Origin: Allobosea sp.
GTDB taxonomy: Bacteria; Pseudomonadota; Alphaproteobacteria; Rhizobiales; Beijerinckiaceae
Direction of reading: 5' to 3'
Length of the DNA stretch: 61,155 nt
NCBI RefSeq assembly: GCF_017308075.1
Contig: NZ_JAFKFX010000046.1
Coordinates: 1-61,155, forward strand
Made by a program: the position numbers and the translations under genes
Shown here: positions 25,286 through 33,113 of the stretch, in pieces
Layout of the letters: each line of letters begins with the position of its first letter
How positions within the stretch are numbered: position 1 is the first letter of the stretch
Notes under the pieces: generated by a model
What the model saw: the letters and a program-made list of their open reading frames with translations, nothing else
Databases searched by the model: none
Told to the model about the DNA's origin: nothing

Positions 25286-25768
25286 ATGCAGGACCTCGGC
25301 AAGGAGCTCTGGGCCATCTTCCTGGATGCCGCCTGCCCGCTGCAATCGGCGAGGCCCAAACTGGACTTTGCGAGCGCCGAGGAGGTATCGAGGCTCTTCT
25401 TCGAGAACGCGGCCCTTGCGGAGGCGCCTGCGAAGGAGACCGGCCATCGCTGGGCGCCGTCCGGCATAGTCGAGGTTGACTTCGCGCTGCGACGCCTGGC
25501 CGAGTCGGGCCGCCCCGACCTAGAACTGAAGCTCTCGCCCGCAGGCGCCGAAGAGTTCTGGCGCCGATGGCAATACGCCATCATCGCGGCGCAGCTGGAG
25601 CATGCAGCAGGCAACGAATTCAGCATCCCCTACCCCCGACACGCGCCACCGATAGTGCAAGGGACAGCGGTGCTCCTGTCGATCCTGGCCGGAGCGGCCC
25701 GCGACTATCGGCGCGAGGTTTTTGAACATCGCGAGCAAGCACGAGGAGATCGGCGACCGACGCGCTAG
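25286..25768 (+). CDS. Unknown plus-strand protein within early region, 160 aa
   Basis: ATG 25286 is preceded by GGAGGTGGAT, a strong ribosome site, and gives MQDLGKELWAIFLDAACPLQ.... An upstream start at 25193 (MGRFAPFVKK) lacks such a site. The protein is acidic in its N-terminal half and has FWRRWQYAIIAAQLEHAAGN near the centre. I recognise no family. It runs opposite to the whole early operon, between a hypothetical gene and the ORF6N gene, as expected of an independently expressed accessory gene. Confidence 0.6.
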   Translation: MQDLGKELWAIFLDAACPLQSARPKLDFASAEEVSRLFFENAALAEAPAKETGHRWAPSGIVEVDFALRRLAESGRPDLELKLSPAGAEEFWRRWQYAIIAAQLEHAAGNEFSIPYPRHAPPIVQGTAVLLSILAGAARDYRREVFEHREQARGDRRPTR

Positions 25769-25837
25769 CCGCGCAACTGAACGTTGCCATGAACTCGGCG
25801 TGCTGCGACCATGATTGCGCATCGGAACGATCGCCCT

Positions 25838-26158
25838 TCACCGAACCGGCCCTCCGGCCTTGGCGATCGCCTCGCGCTTCGCAGCTTCCAGGCACGTCTG
25901 GCCCATGGTCTCGCCGTGGCGCAGAACCGCCTCGCGAGCCTCGGCCGGCAGCTTCAGGAAGGCCCTGATCTGCTCGGCATCGTCCTTCAGCACGGTGAGC
26001 GAGCGGGCGGCCGCGTTGAGCGCCTCCAGGTCGCGCTGGGCGAATTGCCGCGCGCGAAGTTCCTTGATGGTCCTGCCGTCGGCCAGGCTGCGCTGGCGCG
26101 TCTCGGCGAAGCGCACGGCCTCGATCTGCTCGGCGAGGGAGACCTTCGGGGCGGTCAT
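25838..26158 (-). CDS. Early helical protein, 106 aa
   Basis: The protein starts MTAPKVSLAEQIEAVRFAET and is almost wholly helical and charged (LRARQFAQRDLEALNAAARS). No family is recognised. ATG 26158 overlaps the nuclease stop by four bases. It is the last gene before the plus-strand insertion at 25286-25768. Confidence 0.68.
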   Translation of the reverse strand: MTAPKVSLAEQIEAVRFAETRQRSLADGRTIKELRARQFAQRDLEALNAAARSLTVLKDDAEQIRAFLKLPAEAREAVLRHGETMGQTCLEAAKREAIAKAGGPVR

Positions 26159-26568
26159 CGCCGACCTCCGCACCAATGCGCATCGCGCTCGGCCTTCCGG
26201 CCGGGGACGTAGGGCAGCGCCAGGCGCTCCGTCAGCAGGATCTCGCCGACGTCGCCGTCCTCGGTGAACAGCCGGCCGAGCGTGCGCTTGAAACGATCAC
26301 GGCCGCTGCGCTCGATCGTGACGTCCTGGTCGCGTAGAAGCTGCCTCAGCCGCTCCTTTGCCTTCAGGCCGGCGACAAGCTCGGCTTCGCAGGACGAGCG
26401 GAAGCTCTCCGGCGCGTCGATATCGAGCAGACGAAGGCGCTCGCCGACAGGAAGCGCGACCGTGTCGCCGTCGATGATCACGATGCGCGAGCCGGGGATG
26501 GTCTCAGCCGCGGCTGGGGTAGCGGCGAGCAGAGCTGCGATGAGGAAGGTGCGGTGCAGGGAGCTCAT
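26155..26568 (-). CDS. Thermonuclease-like (SNase) protein with signal peptide
   Basis: The 137-aa protein has a clear signal peptide (about residues 1-21, cut near AAA/ET), then an SNase fold: IDGDTVALP (33 onward), RLRLLDIDAPES with Arg47 and Glu54, and DRFKRTLGRLF with Arg95. These fit the Arg-Glu-Arg active site of staphylococcal nuclease. Activity should be Ca2+-dependent cleavage of DNA or RNA in the periplasm or outside. It is coupled to the GcrA-like gene upstream. An exported nuclease in an early operon is unusual. Confidence 0.85.
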   Translation of the reverse strand: MSSLHRTFLIAALLAATPAAAETIPGSRIVIIDGDTVALPVGERLRLLDIDAPESFRSSCEAELVAGLKAKERLRQLLRDQDVTIERSGRDRFKRTLGRLFTEDGDVGEILLTERLALPYVPGRKAERDAHWCGGRR

Positions 26569-26828
26569 CCGAAGATCTCCGTCAGGTCGCGGTGGTGGGT
26601 TTCGGGCTCGGGCGGCCGCCGCAGGAGCGTGAATTCGAGGGGCGGCTTGTGTGCCGTCTGCGAGCGCTCGTAGACGACGAGGCGATGGCCGATGCAGTAG
26701 CTGGTCGGCTGGGAGACTGGCGCGCCGCAGACACGCCGCCCGCCGAACAGGTCGCGGCTGCCCTCGACGGCATCGCAAACGATCCAAAGGCACTGGCCCG
26801 ATTTGGCCTTGGAGAAGAGGATGCTCAC
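26565..26828 (-). CDS. GcrA C-terminal-domain-like zinc protein
   Basis: The 87-aa protein has Cys13-x-Trp, then Cys34-Gly-Ala-Pro, then Tyr-Cys45-x-x-His48 and VVYER. This matches the spacing style of the C-terminal domain of the alphaproteobacterial cell-cycle regulator GcrA (C-x-W ... C-G ... Y-C-x-x-H-x-x-V-x-Y). The N-terminal helix-turn-helix of GcrA is absent. In GcrA this end contacts RNA polymerase sigma. A role as mimic or competitor is a hypothesis. Start-stop overlaps link it to both neighbours. Confidence 0.7.
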   Translation of the reverse strand: MSILFSKAKSGQCLWIVCDAVEGSRDLFGGRRVCGAPVSQPTSYCIGHRLVVYERSQTAHKPPLEFTLLRRPPEPETHHRDLTEIFG

Positions 26829-27019
26829 CGGGCTTCCTCCTCGATCAGCCGGCAGTCCGCCGCCGGCACGATGAAGATCAGGCCGTCATCGGCCCGGACC
26901 CGCAGATGCGAGGCGCTGGACGGCCCGACGACGCGGGCCCTGAAGGCGAGCTCGCCCTGTTCGTGGTCGAAGGTCTCGACCTGGACGAGGGCCTCGCGAG
27001 GGAAGTCGGAGGGCACCAT
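26825..27019 (-). CDS. Small beta-rich early protein, 64 aa
   Basis: The protein starts MVPSDFPREALVQVETFDHE and looks like a small beta barrel (LAFRARVVGPSSASHLRVRA, then GLIFIVPAADCRLIEEEAR). No family is recognised. ATG 27019 follows directly on the upstream stop; GTG 27016 is possible. Confidence 0.62.
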   Translation of the reverse strand: MVPSDFPREALVQVETFDHEQGELAFRARVVGPSSASHLRVRADDGLIFIVPAADCRLIEEEAR

Positions 27020-27020
27020 G

Positions 27021-27302
27021 TCATGCCCCCTTCGCGAACAGAGGCAGCCGTGGTGCACGGCGCTTCCGGTCGATCAGGGCCTTGAAGCGCTCGTACGCTT
27101 CGAGGGCGGCGACATCGTTCTCTGCCTCCGGAATGCCGGGCACGAGCAGCACGCCGGCCTGATAGGCTCGGCGGGCCAGCGGCTCGACCCGGCCGCGCAC
27201 GGAGCGCTCTGTGCCACGGTCGATCGGCAGCGCGCCGTTGGGAATGCGGGGGCCGAACTCGATCACCCCACCGCGCCAGCAATAGGCTCGATACAGTGTC
27301 AT
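27021..27302 (-). CDS. Conserved early phage protein, 93 aa
   Basis: The protein begins MTLYRAYCWRGGVIEFGPRI and continues PNGALPIDRG, then LARRAYQAGVLLVPGIPEAE. I recall similar proteins in Mu-like phages of alphaproteobacteria, without a known function. ATG 27302 has GAGG six bases upstream, better than GTG 27314. Confidence 0.7.
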   Translation of the reverse strand: MTLYRAYCWRGGVIEFGPRIPNGALPIDRGTERSVRGRVEPLARRAYQAGVLLVPGIPEAENDVAALEAYERFKALIDRKRRAPRLPLFAKGA

Positions 27303-27310
27303 CTCGCACC

Positions 27311-28156
27311 TCACGCCGCTGCGAGGTCGATGGTGACAGTCGACCAGGCGCCCTGGTCGTCACGGACGCGGAAGCGCAGATAGGCTTTGGTGCCGATCAC
27401 GCGGATGGAGTCGCGGATCGCCTCCATGGCACTCTGCCAGCGCGGATCGCTGTGCTCGATCGCGAGCAGGGTGAACAGATCGCCGCGGTTGATCTGGCCC
27501 TCTTTCTCGACGCTGAAGATGCGGTTCACGAGCGAACGGATCATCTCGTGACTGTCGGCGCCCCATTCCTTCAGGCACTCGTCGACCAGGCGCTTGGCTG
27601 CCTGCAATTCGGGGCCGAAGGTGATCTGGTCGGCGATCTTCACCTCGACGCGCATGCTGTCGTCGAAGGTGGTGTAGGAGCAGTTGCCCTTACCGGTGCT
27701 GGGCGGGACCTTGTACTGCTGCTCGAGCAGCGACTGGAAGGCCGCCAGGTCGGCGAAGGTGTGCCCCTTGAAGCGCCGCACCTGGTCGGAGAGCTCGCGG
27801 GCAAAGTACATCACCTTGCGGACCATCTCGTCCTCGAGGAGACGCTGCGGCTTGATCTGGCCAAGGCCAATCAGATTGCCCCTGGCATCGCGCATGAACT
27901 TGCCGCCACTGAATTCGACAGTGCCAGCGAGCGCCGCATCGTTCGCCGCTACGACACTGGCGACGTGGGAGCGGAAGGGGCTAAAGCCAGCGGCGGATAC
28001 AGTAGCGGCAGCGATCGCGGACCACGTAGAGCGCGCGTCGTCGCTGAGCGAGTCCCAGTTCTCGACGGCGAAGAGCGCGCCGGACTCGGGTCTGGCAGCG
28101 GCGGCTTCGAAAGCAACCCTGCCGAGATTGGCGCCGTGGTTCACATCAGACTGCAT
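27311..28156 (-). CDS. DUF3164 protein
   Basis: The 281-aa product contains the DUF3164 core: FMRDARGNLIGLGQIKPQRL, FKGHTFADLAAFQSLLEQQY, YTTFDDSMRVEVKIADQITF, LQAAKRLVDECLKEWGADSH and a final YLRFRVRDDQGAWSTVTIDL. This family is common in the early region of transposable phages; its role is not established. The N-terminal 85 residues are extra relative to the usual form. ATG 28156 has AAAGGAG seven bases upstream. Confidence 0.88.
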   Translation of the reverse strand: MQSDVNHGANLGRVAFEAAAARPESGALFAVENWDSLSDDARSTWSAIAAATVSAAGFSPFRSHVASVVAANDAALAGTVEFSGGKFMRDARGNLIGLGQIKPQRLLEDEMVRKVMYFARELSDQVRRFKGHTFADLAAFQSLLEQQYKVPPSTGKGNCSYTTFDDSMRVEVKIADQITFGPELQAAKRLVDECLKEWGADSHEMIRSLVNRIFSVEKEGQINRGDLFTLLAIEHSDPRWQSAMEAIRDSIRVIGTKAYLRFRVRDDQGAWSTVTIDLAAA

Positions 28157-28640
28157 CTTCAAGCTCCTTTGGGGACGGCGTGGGTTCGTCATCGGGCCCG
28201 TGCAGAGCGACGAGCTCGCGGGCCATGGCGATGATCTCGGCGGTGGAGACGCGCACCGCCTCGCGCTCCGGCCGGGCGAGCACCCGGCGGGCGGTGGCAA
28301 TCGGGTCGGTCGCCACGGCGATGCGGATATGACCGGCGCGGTCGGCGGCCTGCAGGATCAGCAGCATGGCGTCGGTGGTCGCGCGAAAGTCGAGATCGGA
28401 GGCGCGCAGCTCCTCGCAGCGCGATATCCCGTGGTGGACCGATGAATGGTCCCGGCCCAATCGGTGGCCGATCTCTGCCAGGCTGAACCGGGTGAGCTGA
28501 CTGGCCAGCCAGTAGATGGCGAACCGAGCGCGGACATGCTCGGAATCCCTGCGATCGGCGAGGATCGCCCGGCGCGACAGGCCGGTCGTGGCCTCGACCA
28601 CCGAGATGATCATGTCGAGCCTGACGAGGCGGTCGCTCAT
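28146..28640 (-). CDS. Stand-alone DnaA domain IV (Bac_DnaA_C) protein
   Basis: The 164-aa protein has a DnaA-box-binding domain at about 8-80: AIYWLASQLTRFSLAEIGHR followed by LGRDHSSVHHG (62-71), equivalent to the GRDHTTVLH signature of DnaA. The AAA+ and other DnaA domains are missing. The C-terminal half (80-164) is helical and unassigned. It could bind DnaA boxes in the host origin or in phage DNA without ATPase activity. It overlaps its upstream neighbour by four bases. Confidence 0.85.
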   Translation of the reverse strand: MSDRLVRLDMIISVVEATTGLSRRAILADRRDSEHVRARFAIYWLASQLTRFSLAEIGHRLGRDHSSVHHGISRCEELRASDLDFRATTDAMLLILQAADRAGHIRIAVATDPIATARRVLARPEREAVRVSTAEIIAMARELVALHGPDDEPTPSPKELEDAV

Positions 28641-28984
28641 CGCAGCCCCGCCGCGTCGGCCGCGAGATCGCGCAGCGCATAGCTGAGATGGCGCATGAAA
28701 CGACGATCGGTCGCCTGATCGACATCGAGGGCGAGCTGGCGCTCGACCTGGCCGGAGAGGTGGCGCAGATCGTCGCTGAGGCCGAGCCCGCGCGGCTGCT
28801 CGACGGCGATCGACAGCATCTCGGCCTCGACCGCGTCGCGAATCTTGCGATCCGTCGCGAGCGGAATCGGGACAAGATCGCCCAGGTGGACGGGGTGACG
28901 CGAGACTGAAGCTACGTCCACCTGGGCATCGAGCGCGGCCTGCAGGGTGCGCTGATCGGCTTTCAATTCGGCTTGAAGGACCAT
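28637..28984 (-). CDS. Early protein, 115 aa
   Basis: The protein starts MVLQAELKADQRTLQAALDA and is helical and acidic, with two long amphipathic stretches. No family is recognised. It lies directly before the DnaA-domain gene with a four-base overlap, so the two are probably made together and might act together. Confidence 0.65.
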   Translation of the reverse strand: MVLQAELKADQRTLQAALDAQVDVASVSRHPVHLGDLVPIPLATDRKIRDAVEAEMLSIAVEQPRGLGLSDDLRHLSGQVERQLALDVDQATDRRFMRHLSYALRDLAADAAGLR

Positions 28985-28985
28985 G

Positions 28986-29165
28986 TCAGCGCCCTCCCGC
29001 TGCGTCGGCGACGCAGAGAAGAGCTAAGGCGGTGACGCCGCTGCCGATGACAAAGATGGCGATCTCGACGCTGAGGCTGGTGGCATGGGCCGCGAGCGCG
29101 CCGGACGAATAAGCCGACGCCCAGGCCGCGAGCATGCTGGCATAGAGGTAGACGCGAGTGATCAT
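28986..29165 (-). CDS. Small membrane protein, 59 aa
   Basis: The protein MITRVYLYASMLAAWASAYS... has two predicted membrane helices (about 3-25 and 32-55) separated by a short polar turn. ATG 29165 shares a base with the stop upstream (TGATG). Small early membrane proteins in phages often alter the host membrane or block superinfection. That role is speculative here. Confidence 0.65.
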   Translation of the reverse strand: MITRVYLYASMLAAWASAYSSGALAAHATSLSVEIAIFVIGSGVTALALLCVADAAGGR

Positions 29166-29542
29166 CAGGCGACGTCCTTCTGCTGGCGGTGGGGGCAGGT
29201 CTTGCAGCGGTGGAACATCCGCACGCGCGTCGAATTCGTCGCAGCGAAGGGCGTAACCTGCCAGTTGAGGCAGGTATCCCGCGTCATCTCGCCGAGCTCC
29301 GGGCAATCGACTGTTTCCCCGAGATAGGCTCCTCGGACTTTGGCGAAGAGCTTCGGAAGGTCGCCCGGATAGCGGTTTGCCAGCACATAGCTGATCACCG
29401 CGTCCGAATAGCCCAGGCGCTTTGCGACGGCGCGCGAGGTCTCTGCCCGGCAGGCAGTTGCGAGGGCCAGCACCTCAGCTGGGATGGCCTCGCCCCACGC
29501 GGCCCTAGCCTTCGCGACCTGGTCAAGCGGAGCACGTGCCAT
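29165..29542 (-). CDS. Early regulator with HTH and four-Cys motif
   Basis: The 125-aa protein has a helix-turn-helix-like segment (SRAVAKRLGYSDAVISYVLA, residues about 36-55) followed by Cys motifs: DCPELGEMTRDTCLNWQ and HRCKTCPH. The layout resembles small regulators of alphaproteobacterial Mu-like phages. The four Cys may bind zinc. ATG 29542 shares a base with the upstream stop; GTG 29545 is possible. Confidence 0.72.
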   Translation of the reverse strand: MARAPLDQVAKARAAWGEAIPAEVLALATACRAETSRAVAKRLGYSDAVISYVLANRYPGDLPKLFAKVRGAYLGETVDCPELGEMTRDTCLNWQVTPFAATNSTRVRMFHRCKTCPHRQQKDVA

Positions 29543-30123
29543 CACGAGTGCTCCGAGTCGTTAAGGTTAACGGCCTGCCGCAAATTGCGATCGACGCCGG
29601 TGCCGCTGTTGCGATGGAAGGATGGAGCAAGCGGCCCGGTCATGCGGGTGGGATTGACGCGATATCGCTTTGGCTGGCGGTCCTGCTCGATCCAGAGATA
29701 GCCTGCACCGGTCAACCGGGTGCAGTACTGGCACGCCATCGGCAGCGAGACCCGCACGCTATCCGTCGATGCCGTAATTGCCAGTTCTTTGGCCGTGAAG
29801 CTCTTAAGCGCCCGGACGGCGTTCCATAGCTGCTGCTGACGACGGCCTCGGTCACTTTCGACATGGAAGGTCGGAGCCGTCAGGCGCCGCGTGTCCGCCA
29901 TGCGATAGACAGGCATGGGACGGCCTTTCTGGGATGTCTTCTCGCCGACGCGGTCGCAATAGCCCGCCTCGGCGCAGGCGCGGACATAGCGGATGACGGC
30001 ACCGCGGCTGCCGCCATTGCTCCGGCCATGCACGTCCGCGGCCGTGAAGCTCCCGAGCTCGCGCATAACCTTCCAGTAGTGGGCCGGCCCGTGCGGCCGA
30101 TCGTCGATGCGAAGCGCCGGCAT
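29542..30123 (-). CDS. Duplicated winged-helix protein downstream of MuB
   Basis: The 193-aa protein consists of two similar units of about 75 residues. Unit one (14-86) has HYWKVMRELGSFTAADVHGR and ends MPVYRMADTRRLTAP. Unit two (97-170) has QLWNAVRALKSFTAKELAIT and ends PKRYRVNPTRMTGPLAP. Each looks like a winged helix. Tandem domains in one chain suggest binding to two half-sites. I know no named family. ATG 30123 shares a base with the MuB stop. Confidence 0.75.
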   Translation of the reverse strand: MPALRIDDRPHGPAHYWKVMRELGSFTAADVHGRSNGGSRGAVIRYVRACAEAGYCDRVGEKTSQKGRPMPVYRMADTRRLTAPTFHVESDRGRRQQQLWNAVRALKSFTAKELAITASTDSVRVSLPMACQYCTRLTGAGYLWIEQDRQPKRYRVNPTRMTGPLAPSFHRNSGTGVDRNLRQAVNLNDSEHS

Positions 30124-30890
30124 CAGGCGACCCTCCGGACCGGCTTGGCGAGGGCGCGCGCGGCCGGCTCGCCATTGGCAAGGGCCTCGTTGAACGCGTC
30201 GAGCTCCTTGACGCCGTGAACGCGACACCATTCGGTCATCCGCTCAAGGTTGACCGAGATCAGGCGGTGCTTGCTCTGGCTGTCGCGGCGGACGCGCTCC
30301 AGCGCCGCATCCGAGATGGTGTAGCCGGCGGGCACCCAGGTATCGGCCAGGAGCCGTGCATCCTCGGCATCGCAGGGCTGGGCGGCGACCCAGTCGAGGA
30401 CGCGGTTATGGGTGCGCTCCGAAACCTTCAGCTTCGATGGCAGCCGCTCTTCGCCGACCAGCAGGATCGGGACCTTCGTCGCCTCATGGATTTGCCGGAT
30501 CGTCTCGACGAAGCCCTTCGACATGACCTGGTCGGCCTCGTCGATGATGAGCGGCGGGTGGCCGGGCTGCGCGAGATGCCCGATGGCGTCCTCGATAAGG
30601 CGCCAGCGTGGCCCTTTCGGCTCCGGAACGCCGATTTCCTTCATCAGCGCGACCGCGAAAGTCGTCGGCGTCCACCAGTCGCCGATCTCCAGGCGGATGG
30701 CGCCGGTCTTGTTCTGCACCCAGGTTGCCGCCTGGGTCTTGCCGTAGCCGGAGGGGCCGTTGAACACGCCGATGCCGGGCAGATGGCTCGGGCGATGGAT
30801 CAGGCGCTGCGCCAACGTCATCAGCGCCGCGACGTTCTTGAGGGGAGCAATTCCGCCTTTCGGCTTGATTTCGGGGCTGTTCGTCATCAT
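30123..30890 (-). CDS. B: MuB-like transposition ATPase (target selector)
   Basis: The 255-aa AAA+ protein has Walker A GPSGYGKT near residues 45-52 and Walker B LIIDEAD near 114-120, followed by LLVGEERLPSKLKVSERTHN. It matches MuB and related transposition ATPases that coat target DNA, deliver it to MuA and provide target immunity. It is shorter than Mu MuB (312 aa), lacking much of the N-terminal region. ATG 30890 or 30887 fits the GAGGTGAT ribosome site; GTG 30896 overlaps that site. Confidence 0.92.
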   Translation of the reverse strand: MMTNSPEIKPKGGIAPLKNVAALMTLAQRLIHRPSHLPGIGVFNGPSGYGKTQAATWVQNKTGAIRLEIGDWWTPTTFAVALMKEIGVPEPKGPRWRLIEDAIGHLAQPGHPPLIIDEADQVMSKGFVETIRQIHEATKVPILLVGEERLPSKLKVSERTHNRVLDWVAAQPCDAEDARLLADTWVPAGYTISDAALERVRRDSQSKHRLISVNLERMTEWCRVHGVKELDAFNEALANGEPAARALAKPVRRVA

Positions 30891-30950
30891 TATCACCTCG
30901 ATTTCAACTTTGATGCCCCGGTTCGCCGGGGCTTCTTTTTTGGGTGGGCG

Positions 30951-33113
30951 TCAACGCAACGCCGCCTCCCCGAAATCCTCGAACATGGCCTTGCGGCCGA
31001 GGTATTCAGCGCTGGCCCGGTAGCTGCCGAGCCAGAGCGCATCGTCGGTTTCGAGCGGTTCACCGCGTGCCAGGGCCTCTTCGAGAGCAAGCGCGCGGCG
31101 GAAGCGGATGCCGGGTGTTTCGACCGGGTGCAGGACCGCTACGTTCTCGGCAGCAGGAGCGACCGGTTCCGACTGGATCAGCCGGTGCATTGCGGCGACG
31201 GCCTCCGAGAGCGGGGCCGGCTCCGGTGCATCGCCGCGCCGAATGGCCGCGACCTCGATCCCGGCGTCCAGCGCCGGCGTGGTGTGGATCTCGGAGCGCG
31301 GCGGGAATGCGACGAGGTTACCGGCCTCCTCGGCCGCGCGCTGGCGGCGCAAGTCGAGCACTGTTCGCTCGCCAATATCCTTCCGCGAGGCTTTGACGGC
31401 CGCCATCTTCTCGTCGATATCCTGCTGTTGCAGGGCGCGCACTTCGGCAACCAGAGCGGCGCGATCGATGCCTTCGCGCTCGCTGTTGACGCCACGCGCC
31501 AGCAGGCGGTCGGTTTCCGGATCGAATAGCCAGATGACGCCGGCGTCGTGAGGATCGAGCCGGACGAAGACGCTCTGGCCGACGACAAGCCCCGGCGCGA
31601 GGTAGTGGAAGTTGCCGACGCGGACGCCATTCTTGCCTACGGTGCGCAAGCCCTCCTTGTCCGGGGCCTGCATCAGCAGCATGGCGATGGCATCCGGATC
31701 GACGGCGCGGATCGTGCGCGTCGACGAAGCCGCCCGAGCGAATGGGGTCATCTTGCCGATGCCGCTATGCGGACGCATCGCGTAGAACTGGTCGGCCCAG
31801 ACATCGCATTCGGCCTGCAGCTCGGCCCCGGTCAGCGTGACCCTGAATGCATCGTTCTCGTCCTGGCCGAGCCGCGCCGCGAAAGCCTTGCGGCCTTCGA
31901 TCCGCTTGCGCTGGGCGACGTTGTGGCCGACGAAACCCGGAAGAGTGCGGGCGCAATCGGTCTGGAAGGTGCGGATATGACGCTCGACATAGCCCTTCTG
32001 CCAGGGTGCGAACGGATCGGAGCGGATCGCCTCTATCTGCAGCTTGGCAAAGAGCCGGACCGTGGCGCGGGCGACGAAATCCGAGCCGTTGTCGGTTTTC
32101 ACAGCATCCGGCACGCCCCAGGCGAGGATTGCCTTGCGCATCAGTAACTGCACGGCCTCGGAGCGCGGCGTCTTCGAAACGAAGAGGATCAGCCGGCGCG
32201 ACCATACGTCGATGCAAACATAGATGGAGTGGCGGCCGTCCTCGCAGAGCGCATCGACCGGCGAGGCGTCGATCTGCCAGAGCGCGTTGAGGTGCGGGGC
32301 CATATAGGCGTAGCTGCCGGAAACCCGCATCTTGTTGCGGAAAGCGTCCGGGTCGATCATCTGCAGCAGCCCGGCCGAGAACTCCTGCTTCCAGGCGTTG
32401 AACCGGATTTCAAAGGCCCGCTGGCCGGGCAATGTAAGGCCGACCTCCGCTAGGCGCGCGCCGAATTTGCCCTCGATCGCCTCGTGGAGCTGGCGTGCCG
32501 TGTAGAGATCGTTGAAGCTATGCAGTGCGAGCGTAAAATGCTTGATCTCGCCGTCAAAGGCCGCATCGAGCACCCCCTGACCTCGCCGTGAGGCGCCGCG
32601 GTCAACGGCAAGGCGCTGGGTTTCGCCCTTCCGGGAGTCCGAAAGCCAGGACAGCACCGTGCGCATAGCCAACCGCGGCAGAATCCGCGCCACCCAGCCT
32701 GGTACATCGATCTTGCCGAGATTGTAGAGATCAACGAAACAACTGATCGCGACCGTCTGCTTCATCTCGGAGGCGCGAATGAAGGCCTCCATGGCCGCGA
32801 GCACGGCAAGGCGCGCGTCAAGCTGCTGAATTGCCTTGCTGGTTGTGCCCGGCGACGGCTCTGGCGCCGCCTGCAGCGCGGCCCCCGCGGTCGGCGCCGG
32901 AGCCGCGGCACCGAAATAGGCGACGCGAGCAACCACCGGCAGCAGGTTGACGTGATACTCCAGACCGCCGCCGCGGCCGGAGCGCTGGCGGCAGAGCGCC
33001 GAGAAGCGCGTCCAATCCTCGCGCTCGGCGAGCATGCGGATGCCGCGATCGGTCTCCGGTATGCCCGGCAGCGCGAGATCGGCGATTTCGGACGAGGTCA
33101 GCCAGAGCTTCAC
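30951..33113 (-). CDS. A: MuA-like DDE transposase
   Basis: The 720-aa protein has a Mu-type N-terminal DNA-binding domain (WLTSSEIADLALPGIPETDR), further end-binding helices to about 265, then an RNase-H core with Asp282 (WQIDASP), Asp341 (VKTDNGSDF) and Glu377 (KGYVERHIRTFQ). Glu follows Asp341 after 35 residues, whereas Mu itself has about 55. A beta-barrel follows, then a helical C-terminus that probably contacts MuB. It integrates and replicates the phage by strand transfer. ATG 33113 overlaps the preceding stop. Confidence 0.95.
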   Translation of the reverse strand: MKLWLTSSEIADLALPGIPETDRGIRMLAEREDWTRFSALCRQRSGRGGGLEYHVNLLPVVARVAYFGAAAPAPTAGAALQAAPEPSPGTTSKAIQQLDARLAVLAAMEAFIRASEMKQTVAISCFVDLYNLGKIDVPGWVARILPRLAMRTVLSWLSDSRKGETQRLAVDRGASRRGQGVLDAAFDGEIKHFTLALHSFNDLYTARQLHEAIEGKFGARLAEVGLTLPGQRAFEIRFNAWKQEFSAGLLQMIDPDAFRNKMRVSGSYAYMAPHLNALWQIDASPVDALCEDGRHSIYVCIDVWSRRLILFVSKTPRSEAVQLLMRKAILAWGVPDAVKTDNGSDFVARATVRLFAKLQIEAIRSDPFAPWQKGYVERHIRTFQTDCARTLPGFVGHNVAQRKRIEGRKAFAARLGQDENDAFRVTLTGAELQAECDVWADQFYAMRPHSGIGKMTPFARAASSTRTIRAVDPDAIAMLLMQAPDKEGLRTVGKNGVRVGNFHYLAPGLVVGQSVFVRLDPHDAGVIWLFDPETDRLLARGVNSEREGIDRAALVAEVRALQQQDIDEKMAAVKASRKDIGERTVLDLRRQRAAEEAGNLVAFPPRSEIHTTPALDAGIEVAAIRRGDAPEPAPLSEAVAAMHRLIQSEPVAPAAENVAVLHPVETPGIRFRRALALEEALARGEPLETDDALWLGSYRASAEYLGRKAMFEDFGEAALR

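Noticed and set aside
24124-25626. 500-codon open frame on the minus strand
   Set aside because: It overlaps the well-supported ORF6N and 69-aa genes in another frame and the plus-strand gene; composition is not protein-like over most of its length.
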